Positions 52,182 through 60,692 of a DNA stretch of 64,000 bases are shown in pieces (the stretch's first letter is position 1; each line of letters begins with the position of its first letter). Below the pieces are notes generated by a model, which was given only the letters and a program-made list of their open reading frames with translations, was not told where the DNA came from and did not search any database. This stretch comes from Pedobacter frigiditerrae (GTDB lineage Bacteria; Bacteroidota; Bacteroidia; Sphingobacteriales; Sphingobacteriaceae): the NCBI RefSeq assembly GCF_032678705.1, contig NZ_JAVTSS010000001.1, positions 1,550,001 through 1,614,000 of the forward strand. Direction: 5' to 3'. A program made the translations under genes and the position numbers.

Positions 52182-53391
52182 TGTTAATTTTGTTTTGTAA
52201 AAGATAAAACCAAATAGCTGAAATAATTTGTACAACTACCAGGCTGATTGCAAGAGTGTTAAATATGGCTAAATCCTTAAATAAATATAAGCCTAAAATA
52301 CCCAATAAAATTCTTAAGTATTCAAAATGCTTTACCCAAAGCTTATTTTCTAATAAAGCTCCACAACTTAATAAAGTAAAAATAGTAAGTGCCGAAGCGA
52401 AAACCAAGGCGTAGGTTTCTAATTTAAAATAAAGAAATAACAATAGAGATGCAGCTATCAAAGCAATTATAAACTGAAAAAAGACATAAAAAAATATTTG
52501 ACTGCTATAACTTGAATCGAACTTTTGGTATTTATCCACATCAATTTCCGGTGCCGGTTTAAAACCTCCCAATTTTTCGGGAAACCATCCGGGTGGCATT
52601 ATAAATATCTTAACCTTATCCTTAAGATTATCTGTCTTTTTTGCTGTAGACCATAACTCCGCCCAATAATGAACATTTGCCCAAACAGGATTCCAGCTTG
52701 CTAATGGTATTGTAATTCCATAATACACTTCCTGTTCTTCTTTCTGAAAAGTGCCGAACAATATATCCCATATAATTAAAGTACCAGCGTGATTTTTATC
52801 AATATACTTAGGATTAGACCCATGATGTACACGATGATGTGATGGAGTATTTAAGATATATTCTAAAAACCCCATACTTTTAATCGTTCTGGTATGTATC
52901 CAAAACTGATATAAAGTGTTAAAAGCACTTAAGGTTACAAACATTAATGGGTCAAAACCTATTAAAGCCAAAGGCAGATAAAATATCCAAGCAAACCAAC
53001 TTTGAAACCAAGATTGGCGCAAAGCAACTGTTAAATTATATTCTTCAGATTGATGATGTACAATATGAGCTGCCCATAATGCATTTACTTGGTGACTCAT
53101 TCTATGAAACCAGTAATAAAAAAAATCGACGCCTATAAATAAAATAATCCATGTCCATATGGTATCTGGAATTTCAAATAACTTCCAATTTTCGAAAATA
53201 TATTTGTAGCCAAAAAACAAAGCTGTTTTCATGAAAAGGCCAGTGACCTGAGAGCCAATTCCCTGACTTAGGTTAGAAATGCTATCATTAAATCGATAAT
53301 ATTTTAATTTTTTATAAAAATCATAAAATAACTCTATACCTATAAGGATAAAGAAAATAGGTACTGATAAAGCGATATAGTCAACTTTCAA
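52156..53391 (-). CDS. Alkylglycerol monooxygenase-like sterol desaturase/fatty acid hydroxylase family protein
   Basis: 411 residues, with membrane helices at about 5-25, 80-95, 133-150 and at the C-terminus (290-400). Di-iron histidine clusters: HRMSH (96-100), HIVHH (109-113) and HHRVHH (185-190). Around them WAAHIVHHQSEEYNLTVALR and YQFWIHTR, NTPSHHRVHHG, GTLIIWDILFGTF match the TMEM195/AGMO subgroup closely as I know it. That subgroup hydroxylates O-alkyl ether lipids with tetrahydrobiopterin. It overlaps the lysoplasmalogenase-like gene. Confidence 0.88.
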   Translation of the reverse strand: MKVDYIALSVPIFFILIGIELFYDFYKKLKYYRFNDSISNLSQGIGSQVTGLFMKTALFFGYKYIFENWKLFEIPDTIWTWIILFIGVDFFYYWFHRMSHQVNALWAAHIVHHQSEEYNLTVALRQSWFQSWFAWIFYLPLALIGFDPLMFVTLSAFNTLYQFWIHTRTIKSMGFLEYILNTPSHHRVHHGSNPKYIDKNHAGTLIIWDILFGTFQKEEQEVYYGITIPLASWNPVWANVHYWAELWSTAKKTDNLKDKVKIFIMPPGWFPEKLGGFKPAPEIDVDKYQKFDSSYSSQIFFYVFFQFIIALIAASLLLFLYFKLETYALVFASALTIFTLLSCGALLENKLWVKHFEYLRILLGILGLYLFKDLAIFNTLAISLVVVQIISAIWFYLLQNKINNAPKISSV

Positions 53392-53453
53392 TGTTATTCA
53401 TATTTGGTTATTTAAAGATAGCAATTATGATTAAAAATTTCGGACAAAAAAAA

Positions 53454-53474
53454 TGCGAACCTATTAGATTCGCA
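53454..53474. terminator. Weak hairpin between the RRM and AGMO-like genes
   Basis: TGCGAA (53454-53459) pairs with TTCGCA (53469-53474), with an A-run before and T-rich sequence after. Short stem; it may end the RRM transcript. Confidence 0.45.
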
Positions 53475-53587
53475 ATCCTTTTATAATTGATAAAACCTCA
53501 AAATAAGGTCTTAAAAATAAGAAATATTAATCCGTAAAAATCCTCTAGCCCGAATAGACTTTATAAAGTCAAGAGGAAAGCTACAAT

Positions 53588-53896
53588 TTAGTAACTACGT
53601 TCTCTATTGTTGTTACGTTTAAAACCACCACCAGCGTTACCGCCACCTGTGTTTGGTTTCTCTTGTGCTTCAGCAACTTTAATTCTGTTACCGTTGTAGT
53701 CTCCGCCATTCATTCTTTTGATAGCTTCTCTAGCTTCATCATCATTAGGCATCTCTACAAAACCAAAGCCACGGCTTTGATTTGTTTCGCGGTCTTTAAT
53801 AATTCTAAGTGATTTTACTTGACCGAAATCACCAAATACGGCTGTTAATTCTTCTTCCCCAACTGTTTCAGGAAGGCCTGTAATAAATATCTTCAT
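53588..53896 (-). CDS. RRM-domain RNA-binding protein
   Basis: 102 residues with a single RRM (1-78). RNP2 IFITGLP (3-9) and RNP1 RGFGFVEM (42-49) are intact, then a Gly/Asn/Arg-rich tail (GGGNAGGGFKRNNNRER). Small RRM proteins of this kind in Bacteroidota and cyanobacteria are often cold-responsive RNA chaperones and abundant. The -7 box 15-20 nt upstream is perfect. Confidence 0.92.
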   Translation of the reverse strand: MKIFITGLPETVGEEELTAVFGDFGQVKSLRIIKDRETNQSRGFGFVEMPNDDEAREAIKRMNGGDYNGNRIKVAEAQEKPNTGGGNAGGGFKRNNNRERSY

Positions 53897-53915
53897 TAAT
53901 GTTTAAAAATTTGCA

Positions 53916-53923
53916 CAAAGATA
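53916..53923 (-). promoter_or_regulatory. -7 box for the RRM gene
   Basis: On the minus strand TATCTTTG, a perfect TAnnTTTG, 19 nt before the start codon at 53896. Confidence 0.6.
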
Positions 53924-54009
53924 CAAAAAATAATGGGTATTTTGCTATCTAAGTGTCAGTTAATCCAATTTATAAGTTATTGTTTTTCAATTATATTCAT
54001 AAAATAATA

Positions 54010-54720
54010 TTAAGTTATTCTCTTATTGTTCAGTGATGTTACCCATTCTGTTTTTTTGCAGACCTTACAAGTAGTTTTCTTATTCGGCGATAGTTGCTCA
54101 GTATGGCCACAAAAACTACAAGAATATTGGCCTTTTTGTTTTATTTCGATATGTTTTTCACAAAATAAGGCTGGTAAAATCGGTAAGCCATATTTAACTG
54201 CTTCATTTGGATAGAAAAATACACTCACACTTCCAGAAGTTTCAATTATCGCAAGCTCTACCTGTCCGAGATGTGAAATGCTTTGCAAACGCAATTCAGA
54301 AAAAAATTCGTCCTGAGCAAGTGTTTCTTTTTTGAAATTATCTATTGAAAATCTTCCATCCTTAATTAAACAAGTACAACTGCCTTCTAATAATTGCTCT
54401 ACTTTTTTGTTTTTGTTTACAAAATATGAAGTTACCTTGTAGGCTAAAACTACAACTGAAAATACCGCAACAGCTGATATTAAGCCTACTTCCTTATAAA
54501 ACATTGGATCGCCAGCTGCAGAGCCTAAACTAATTATCACAACAAGTTCGAAAACAGATAGTTGTTTTACCCCTCGTTTCCCTAAAACTCTTAAACTAAA
54601 AAGAACGATTAAGTACATTATTAGTGTACGGATCATTATTTCGGGGATAAAGATCCATTCTTCATCTCCTATTAATAGTTTCTCTAAATCTTTTAAGAAA
54701 TTTTGTAATATAAAAAGCAT
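54010..54720 (-). CDS. DUF421/YetF-type membrane protein with a C-terminal zinc ribbon
   Basis: 236 residues. Three N-terminal membrane helices (about 28-42, 55-72 and 78-98), the DUF421 hallmark ELVVIISLGSAAGDPMF, and a cytoplasmic YetF C-domain to about 190 (RLQSISHLGQVELAIIETSG). After it lie four cysteines in two pairs, CSFC (201-204) and CKVC (218-221), forming a likely zinc ribbon, not part of the standard domain. Function of DUF421 unknown. Confidence 0.85.
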   Translation of the reverse strand: MLFILQNFLKDLEKLLIGDEEWIFIPEIMIRTLIMYLIVLFSLRVLGKRGVKQLSVFELVVIISLGSAAGDPMFYKEVGLISAVAVFSVVVLAYKVTSYFVNKNKKVEQLLEGSCTCLIKDGRFSIDNFKKETLAQDEFFSELRLQSISHLGQVELAIIETSGSVSVFFYPNEAVKYGLPILPALFCEKHIEIKQKGQYSCSFCGHTEQLSPNKKTTCKVCKKTEWVTSLNNKRIT

Positions 54721-54723
54721 TAA

Positions 54724-54760
54724 AAAAGGGTTTATAGCATAACATTCTATAAACCCTTTT
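54724..54760. terminator. Terminator after the BLUF gene
   Basis: AAAAGGGTTTATAG (54724-54737) pairs with CTATAAACCCTTTT (54747-54760), perfect 14-bp stem, T-tail on the minus strand. It lies 18 nt beyond the BLUF stop. Confidence 0.9.
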
Positions 54761-54778
54761 GTGTTTAAAAAAACTATT

Positions 54779-55177
54779 TTATGCTACAACAAGTAGCTTC
54801 AGCAATTTGATAGCACTGGCAGATTTAATGTATGTAGCCACATCATGATGCGAACAGTGTTCTATTTCATTAATTTCTGCCATCGTAACATCTTTAAACG
54901 CCATGCTCCAATCTTTATAATATCTTTCACTTGCTGCTCCAACGGTTATGGTTTTAATCGCTATTAGTCTATCATCTTTTGTTATTGATTGATAAACTTC
55001 TTCTACATTTTCCTTTTTGCCTTCCAGTAATTGTATAAAAGTTCCCTCACAATGCAAAAGTTTACCCGTTATATCTAATGATTCATTTCTAGACCTTGCT
55101 TGTTCTAGTAAGGAATTAAAATCCTCTTCGGTAAATGGATTTCTGGCGATGCCAAAATATAATAGATAATAATACAT
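54779..55177 (-). CDS. BLUF-domain blue-light sensor protein
   Basis: 132 residues, a BLUF domain (1-95) plus a short helical tail. Flavin-photocycle residues are in the expected positions: Y7 (LLYFG), N31 (RNESLDITG), Q49 (FIQLLEG), and W90 and M92 (KDWSMAF). The tail has no output enzyme domain, so it likely signals by protein contact. It begins immediately after the stop of the YjbR-type gene (TAG then ATG, no spacer), so they are translationally coupled. Confidence 0.93.
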   Translation of the reverse strand: MYYYLLYFGIARNPFTEEDFNSLLEQARSRNESLDITGKLLHCEGTFIQLLEGKKENVEEVYQSITKDDRLIAIKTITVGAASERYYKDWSMAFKDVTMAEINEIEHCSHHDVATYIKSASAIKLLKLLVVA

Positions 55178-55525
55178 CTAATTTAATGTTAATTTCTTCA
55201 ATGTTGTTTTATTTGCTCTTGTTTCCCAAGCGGTTAATAAGAGCTGTTTTAAATCTTCCGGTTCTACTCTATCTAGGTTCACTAGCATATATTTATACTT
55301 AAGATAATGATCAGTAATAAAGAATGTTTTTGGGTCTTTATCCATCCATTTTTCTCGTTCAATAGTATGAACGACTAAATTTTCTTCATCTTCCTTTAAC
55401 CTAGCAAAGATATGCTTGTTTACATAAAAAGCTGGTGTATCAAAACAAATTTGCTCATAAACGTCAGGTAGGCTTAGCACAACCTGCCTAATAAATGTTA
55501 AAGCCAATAAAGTTTTATCTTGCAT
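55178..55525 (-). CDS. MmcQ/YjbR-family protein
   Basis: 115 residues, alpha/beta double-wing fold family. Family pattern: LPDVYEQICFDTPAFYVN at the start, KIFARL-like (KHIFARLKEDEENLVV), and VEPEDLKQLLLTAWE near the end. DNA-binding has been proposed; function is not established. It overlaps the queuosine precursor transporter by one base, and is followed by the BLUF gene. Confidence 0.86.
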   Translation of the reverse strand: MQDKTLLALTFIRQVVLSLPDVYEQICFDTPAFYVNKHIFARLKEDEENLVVHTIEREKWMDKDPKTFFITDHYLKYKYMLVNLDRVEPEDLKQLLLTAWETRANKTTLKKLTLN

Positions 55526-56295
55526 TATCCTCTTCCTGCCATTTTTATCATTCTGTGGGCTAAATCTTTACCTAAATAACCATCAATTACGCCATGAACT
55601 AGATATAAAATAGGTGTCATTAACAAGGCAACAATAAACTTATAGGTATAACCAACCAAGCCAATTGCAGCAACCATTTGCCAACTCCAATGATAAGCTG
55701 GATTTAAATAGAACGCTATGAAAATAACTACAAAACTATCTATCAATTGAGAAAATATGGTAGACCCAGTTGCCCTTAACCAAAGCGCTCTCTCTCCTGT
55801 AAATTTCTTAATTCTGTGAAAGATTAAAACATCAACCATTTGTCCTATTAAGAATGCTGTGATTGAGCCAACTATAATCCACATTCCTTGTCCAAAAATT
55901 GCATCAAAAGCGACTAACATATTAATATCCTGCCCATCCACTTTCTGCATCACCCAAAAATCTGATGGTTGTAGTTTCATAGCCAACCATACTACAAAAA
56001 AGGCAAAGCCTATTAATATACTTGTTAAAATAGAAAGAAACCTAACCTGCTTTACGCCAAAATATTCGTTAATAATGTCTGTCATTATAAAAATGATTGG
56101 CCAAGTTAATACACCTGCAGACATATTGAATGATAGATTAGGAACACCAAAAAGATTAATGTCAAATTTCTTAAATCCTAACGTTTCTTCTACTGAAAAA
56201 ATTTTAACTCCAATAAATTCTGATAAAATAGCATTGGCTACAAAAAATGCACCTAGAACAAGTAGCAATCGGCTTTCTTTGGTTTTAAAAGTCAT
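55525..56295 (-). CDS. yhhQ: Queuosine precursor transporter (YhhQ/QPTR family)
   Basis: 256 residues, six or seven membrane helices. It is of the DUF165/YhhQ vitamin-uptake type with FVANAILSEFIGVKIFS near the start, the family block WPIIFIMTDIINEYFG, and the later RATGSTIFSQLIDSFVVIFIAF. The family imports preQ0/preQ1 or queuine for tRNA modification. No preQ1 riboswitch is visible upstream. First of three coupled genes. Confidence 0.9.
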   Translation of the reverse strand: MTFKTKESRLLLVLGAFFVANAILSEFIGVKIFSVEETLGFKKFDINLFGVPNLSFNMSAGVLTWPIIFIMTDIINEYFGVKQVRFLSILTSILIGFAFFVVWLAMKLQPSDFWVMQKVDGQDINMLVAFDAIFGQGMWIIVGSITAFLIGQMVDVLIFHRIKKFTGERALWLRATGSTIFSQLIDSFVVIFIAFYLNPAYHWSWQMVAAIGLVGYTYKFIVALLMTPILYLVHGVIDGYLGKDLAHRMIKMAGRG

Positions 56296-56381
56296 GTTAG
56301 CTAAAATACAACTATTTTAATATAAACGAAATTCTAGTAGCTGTTCAAGTTGTAATCTTTCTATTTTTACACAGTACAGAC

Positions 56382-56410
56382 TTGCAGGAAATCTCAAATC
56401 TTCATCTTTG
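56382..56410 (+). promoter_or_regulatory. Candidate promoter for the MFS gene
   Basis: TTG at 56382-56384 and CATCTTTG at 56403-56410 (one mismatch to TAnnTTTG), 18-nt spacer; ATG at 56428. Confidence 0.45.
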
Positions 56411-56427
56411 CAGCTCTCAAAAATATA

Positions 56428-57630
56428 ATGGCAAAATCTAAATCTTTCTATATAATTCTAATATTAGGCTCTTTGGCAGCGTTAGGACCATTTTCTATAG
56501 ATATGTATTTACCAGGGTTTAAGGCAATAGCTAAAGATTTAAATACAGATGTTCCAAAGGTTTCTTTGTCGCTTTCTAGCTTCTTTATCGGTATTTCTGC
56601 AGGTCAGTTATTGTATGGGCCATTACTAGATAAATATGGAAGGAAAAAACCACTTTATTTTGGATTAATACTCTACATCTTATCATCGCTTTGCTGTTTG
56701 TTTGTAACCTCGATAGACCAACTGATTATTTTAAGATTTATTCAGGCGATTGGAAGTTGTGCAGCTGCGGTAGCTTCAATTGCAATGGTTAGAGATTTAT
56801 TCACGGTAGAAGAAAGTCCTAAAGTGTTTGCATCACTATTATTGGTTATTGCGCTATCTCCAATGCTAGCTCCAACCGCAGGTGGTTATTTAATTACTGC
56901 ATTAGGTTGGCAATCTGTATTTGTATTTTTAAGTTTAGTGGCGGTGTTGTTATTAATTACAACAATTTGGTTATTGCCAGAAAGTTATAAGCCAGACCCA
57001 ACATATTCCTTAAAACCAAAACCAATTTTAACAAACTTTTTTGTTGTTTTAAAGGAACCAAGCTTTTATACCTACGCATTAGTTAGCGCTATTACTTTTA
57101 GTGGCTTGTTTGCTTATGTATCTTCATCACCTGTGGTTTTTATGGATTTATATAAAGTAAGTGAAACAGGTTATGGATGGATTTTTGCAATCTTATCAGT
57201 ATTCTTTATTGGCTTTAGCCAAGTTAACAGCTTTATTTTAAAATGGTTTAGCAGCAAAAACATAGTTTTTTGGGCATTAATCTTACAATGTTTGGTAAGC
57301 ATATTATTTCTAATTGCAGCGTTAAATAATCTATTAAATCTTTACGTAACCATTGTTTTTATCGCTCTATTTTTAGGCTGCCTAGGTTTTATTAATCCGA
57401 ATGCTTCAGCACTTTCTTTAGCTCCATTTACAAAAAATGCAGGTAGCGCCTCTGCTTTAATGGGTGCGTTGCAAATGGGTTTAGGTGCTTTAGCATCTGC
57501 AGCTATTAGTATGTTTGCAGCAGATGTAATGTGGCCAATGCCAGCAGTTATGACTATCGCAGCTTTATTGGCATTACTGTTTTTATTAATTGGTAGAAGA
57601 AAAATTAAGCCCAACACAATAAATCAATAA
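56428..57630 (+). CDS. Bcr/CflA-type multidrug efflux MFS transporter
   Basis: 400 residues, twelve membrane helices. Signature elements of the Bcr/CflA drug:H+ antiporters: LGPFSIDMYLPGFKAIAKDL, the motif-A GPLLDKYGRKKPLYFG, and FIQAIGSCAAAVASIAMVRD with motif C-like LSPMLAPTAGG. Inner-membrane proton antiporter exporting small compounds; substrate unknown. Followed 36 nt later by a methionine aminotransferase, likely a separate or shared transcript. Confidence 0.92.
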   Translation: MAKSKSFYIILILGSLAALGPFSIDMYLPGFKAIAKDLNTDVPKVSLSLSSFFIGISAGQLLYGPLLDKYGRKKPLYFGLILYILSSLCCLFVTSIDQLIILRFIQAIGSCAAAVASIAMVRDLFTVEESPKVFASLLLVIALSPMLAPTAGGYLITALGWQSVFVFLSLVAVLLLITTIWLLPESYKPDPTYSLKPKPILTNFFVVLKEPSFYTYALVSAITFSGLFAYVSSSPVVFMDLYKVSETGYGWIFAILSVFFIGFSQVNSFILKWFSSKNIVFWALILQCLVSILFLIAALNNLLNLYVTIVFIALFLGCLGFINPNASALSLAPFTKNAGSASALMGALQMGLGALASAAISMFAADVMWPMPAVMTIAALLALLFLLIGRRKIKPNTINQ

Positions 57631-57666
57631 TTAGATTTTATAGTATTATTACTATTTTCGTGGTAC

Positions 57667-58812
57667 ATGATACCTATAAATTCTAAACTACCTACAGTGG
57701 GCACCACTATTTTTTCGGTGATGTCTAAATTGGCCCAAGAACATAATGCAATTAATCTATCGCAAGGTTTTCCTGATTATGCTACAGACCCTAAGCTGAT
57801 AAAATTTGTTGCTGATGCAATGTATGATGGGCATAATCAATATGCACCGATGCCTGGTTTGCCTGTTTTAAGGGAAATAATAGCAGAGAAAGCATTTGAG
57901 TTTTACGGCGCTAAATATAATCCAGATACTGAAGTTACCATAACAGCAGGCGGAACTCAAGCTATTTTTACAGCGATTGCAGCTGTAATTAATCCTGGAG
58001 ATGAGGTAATTATTTTTGAACCAGCATACGATAGCTACTCGCCTACCATCAAATTATTTGGCGGACTTGTTAAGCCGTTTGCACTTCATGCTCCAGATTA
58101 TAAAATAGACTGGGAAATGGTTAAAAAAACATTCTCAGCCAATACCAAGATGATTATTTTGAATAGTCCTCAAAATCCTACCGGAAGTATTTTAAGTAAG
58201 GAAGACATTGATGCCTTAATTAAGCTAACAAAAAACACTGATATCTTAATTTTGAGCGATGAAGTTTACGAGCATATCATTTATGATGGTGCGCAACATC
58301 ACAGCGTTTCACTATATCCAGAATTGCAAGAACGAAGTTTTGTAATTGCCTCTTTTGGTAAACTTTTACATACCACAGGGTGGAAATTAGGTTATTGCCT
58401 AGCTCCTGCTAAACTCACAGCAGAATTTAGAAAAACACACCAATTTAATGTTTTCAGCGTTAATACCCCTATGCAGTTAGGCATTTCCAATTACTTAAAA
58501 AGTGAAAATATTTATAAAGAAATACCTGGTTTCTTTCAACAGAAAAGAGATTTTTTTAGATCGCTTTTAAGTGAGACTAAATTTAAATTATTACCTTGTA
58601 AAGGTTCTTATTTTCAGTGCGTGAGCTACGAAGAAATTAGCGATGAGAAAGACACTGAAATAGCAAAAAGATTAGTGGTTGAGTTTGGTGTGGCAAGTAT
58701 CCCCGTTTCTGCCTTTTATACCAAAAACACAGAAGATAAAATATTAAGGTTCTGTTTTGCCAAAGAACAAAGCACTTTAGAACAGGCTGTTGAAAGACTA
58801 ATGAAAATATAA
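57667..58812 (+). CDS. Methionine-type PLP aminotransferase
   Basis: Class I/II aminotransferase, 381 residues. PLP lysine K232 in SFGKLLHTTGWKLGY; other fold-I features are ITAGGTQAIFTAI, ILNSPQNPTGSI and the Asp/Tyr of ILSDEVYEHI. Resembles YbdL/kynurenine-glutamine transaminase, which prefer methionine or glutamine with keto acids. The omega-amidase gene is 26 nt downstream, which supports the glutamine-dependent role. Confidence 0.9.
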   Translation: MIPINSKLPTVGTTIFSVMSKLAQEHNAINLSQGFPDYATDPKLIKFVADAMYDGHNQYAPMPGLPVLREIIAEKAFEFYGAKYNPDTEVTITAGGTQAIFTAIAAVINPGDEVIIFEPAYDSYSPTIKLFGGLVKPFALHAPDYKIDWEMVKKTFSANTKMIILNSPQNPTGSILSKEDIDALIKLTKNTDILILSDEVYEHIIYDGAQHHSVSLYPELQERSFVIASFGKLLHTTGWKLGYCLAPAKLTAEFRKTHQFNVFSVNTPMQLGISNYLKSENIYKEIPGFFQQKRDFFRSLLSETKFKLLPCKGSYFQCVSYEEISDEKDTEIAKRLVVEFGVASIPVSAFYTKNTEDKILRFCFAKEQSTLEQAVERLMKI

Positions 58813-58838
58813 TTTTAATCCCTATAAAAAATTATAAA

Positions 58839-59642
58839 ATGGAAAGTCCACAATATTTAAACATACAAAACCTGAAGGTTACTGTATTTCAGGCTTATTT
58901 GTTTTGGGAAAATATAGATAAGAATCTTCAAAATATATCCTTACGATTATCTGGAGGTGTTAGAGAAAAAACCGACTTAATTGTACTACCAGAAATGTTT
59001 AATACTGGCTTTACAATGAAAGCCGAAGAGCTAGCCGAAGAAATGGACGGAAAAACAATGCAATGGCTTGCTAAAACAGCACAAAGCTATGATTGCGTAA
59101 TTACCGGAAGTTTAATCATCAAAGAAAACGGGAATTTTTATAATAGAATGATTTGGATGTTGCCGTCTGGCGATTATCAGTTCTATGACAAACATCACTT
59201 ATTTACCATGGGCGATGAAGACAAACATTTCACCGCTGGTCAGAAACCGTTAATTGTAGAGTTAAAAGGCTGGAAAATTAGATTGGCAATTTGCTATGAT
59301 TTACGCTTTCCTGTTTGGTTGAGAAATAAAGATGCTGAGTACGATATTCTATTATTAATCGCCAGTTGGCCAGATAAACGTTCTTCACATTGGAGAACAT
59401 TAATTCACGCTCGTTCTATAGAAAATCAAAGTTATGTAATTGCAGTAAATCGTGTTGGTCATGATGGCAATCAGGTTTACCATAGCGGGCACTCCATGTG
59501 TATTGATCCCTACGGAAATACGGTTTATTACAAACCTGAAGATGAAGATTTGTATACTTTCAGCATCAACTACCCAGATTTAGAAAAAACCAGAAGACAG
59601 TTTCCTTTCTTAAAAGATGCTGATAACTACACTATAAGTTAA
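58839..59642 (+). CDS. Omega-amidase, YafV/NIT2-type nitrilase-family hydrolase
   Basis: 267 residues, cytoplasmic. Glu-Lys-Cys triad complete: E52 in VLPEMFNTGF, K118 in YDKHHLF and C152 in AICYDLRFP. NRVGHDGNQVYHSGHSM follows, like YafV/NIT2 omega-amidases, which hydrolyse alpha-ketoglutaramate. Sandwiched between the aminotransferase (26 nt) and glycosylasparaginase (6 nt), a probable operon. Confidence 0.92.
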   Translation: MESPQYLNIQNLKVTVFQAYLFWENIDKNLQNISLRLSGGVREKTDLIVLPEMFNTGFTMKAEELAEEMDGKTMQWLAKTAQSYDCVITGSLIIKENGNFYNRMIWMLPSGDYQFYDKHHLFTMGDEDKHFTAGQKPLIVELKGWKIRLAICYDLRFPVWLRNKDAEYDILLLIASWPDKRSSHWRTLIHARSIENQSYVIAVNRVGHDGNQVYHSGHSMCIDPYGNTVYYKPEDEDLYTFSINYPDLEKTRRQFPFLKDADNYTIS

Positions 59643-59648
59643 TTACAA

Positions 59649-60680
59649 ATGTTCAATAGAAGAAAATTCTTAAAAGCCTCTGCGTTATCTACGGCCTTAT
59701 TGGCCATTGACAAAAAGAGCATAGCTAATACATTACCATCATCAACAACTGTTATTAATAAACCAATCGTAATTTCTACTTGGGACTTCGGTGTTGCAGC
59801 AAATGCTGATGCCTGGAAAGTTTTAAGCAAAAATGGTAGAGCTTTAGATGCAGTTGAACAAGGCGTTTGGGTTCCAGAAGCTGATGAAAGTAACCAATCT
59901 GTAGGTTATGGCGGCTTGCCAGATAGAGATGGAAAAGTAACGCTAGATGCCTGTATCATGGACGAAAATGGAAACATTGGAGCCGTTTTAGCATTAGAAC
60001 ATATTTTACATCCAATTTCGGTTGCACGTAAGGTAATGGAGAAAACTCCTCACGTAATGCTTGCTGGAGATGGTGCTTTACAATTTGCTTTAGAACAAGG
60101 CTTTAAGAAAATTAACTTACTTACTCCTTCATCAGAAAAGGCTTGGAAAGAGTGGTTAAAAACAGCTAAATACGAGCCAGTAATAAATATCGAGAATAAA
60201 CTTTACGATAAGGCTGCTCCGAATAAATTGCCTGGCAATAAATATAATCATGATACTATTGGGATGATAGCTATGGATACAAAAGGTAATCTTTCTGGCG
60301 CTTGTACTACAAGCGGAATGGCTTATAAGTTACACGGTCGTATTGGCGATAGCCCGATAATTGGAGCTGGTTTATATATTGATAATGAAATTGGTGGAGC
60401 AACATCAACAGGTGTTGGAGAAGAAGTTGTAAGAAACGTAGGTTCTTTCTTGGTTGTAGAATTAATGCGACAAGGTTATTCGCCAGAAGATGCTTGTAAA
60501 GAAGCAGTGATGCGTATCATTAGAAAAAAACCAGAAACTGCTAAAAATATACAAGTTGGCTTTTTAGCTTTAAATAAAAAAGGAGAATACGGAGCCTATG
60601 CTATTCAAAAAGGGTTTAGTTATGCAGTTTGCGATAGCCAAAAGCAAGATTTAGTTATTAAAGGAAAAAGTTATTATTAA
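59649..60680 (+). CDS. N4-(beta-N-acetylglucosaminyl)-L-asparaginase, exported
   Basis: Ntn-hydrolase that splits the GlcNAc-Asn link of glycoproteins. 343 residues with a Tat-like signal (FNRRKFLKASALSTALL). Autocleavage site Asp-Thr in YNHDTIGMIAMD with nucleophile T203, then ACTTSGMAYKLHGRIGDSPI, GAGLYIDNEIGG and STGVGEEVVR, all matching glycosylasparaginase. Periplasmic location fits glycopeptides from outside. The gene is 6 nt after the omega-amidase and 12 nt before cutC. Confidence 0.95.
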   Translation: MFNRRKFLKASALSTALLAIDKKSIANTLPSSTTVINKPIVISTWDFGVAANADAWKVLSKNGRALDAVEQGVWVPEADESNQSVGYGGLPDRDGKVTLDACIMDENGNIGAVLALEHILHPISVARKVMEKTPHVMLAGDGALQFALEQGFKKINLLTPSSEKAWKEWLKTAKYEPVINIENKLYDKAAPNKLPGNKYNHDTIGMIAMDTKGNLSGACTTSGMAYKLHGRIGDSPIIGAGLYIDNEIGGATSTGVGEEVVRNVGSFLVVELMRQGYSPEDACKEAVMRIIRKKPETAKNIQVGFLALNKKGEYGAYAIQKGFSYAVCDSQKQDLVIKGKSYY

Positions 60681-60692
60681 TTATAAGCATTA

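Noticed and set aside
55859..56320. A 153-codon open frame antisense to the queuosine transporter
   Set aside because: The minus-strand gene has clear family motifs; this frame has no recognisable features.
56296..56427. A preQ1 riboswitch before the queuosine transporter
   Set aside because: The upstream minus-strand sequence has no match to the preQ1 aptamer core by eye.
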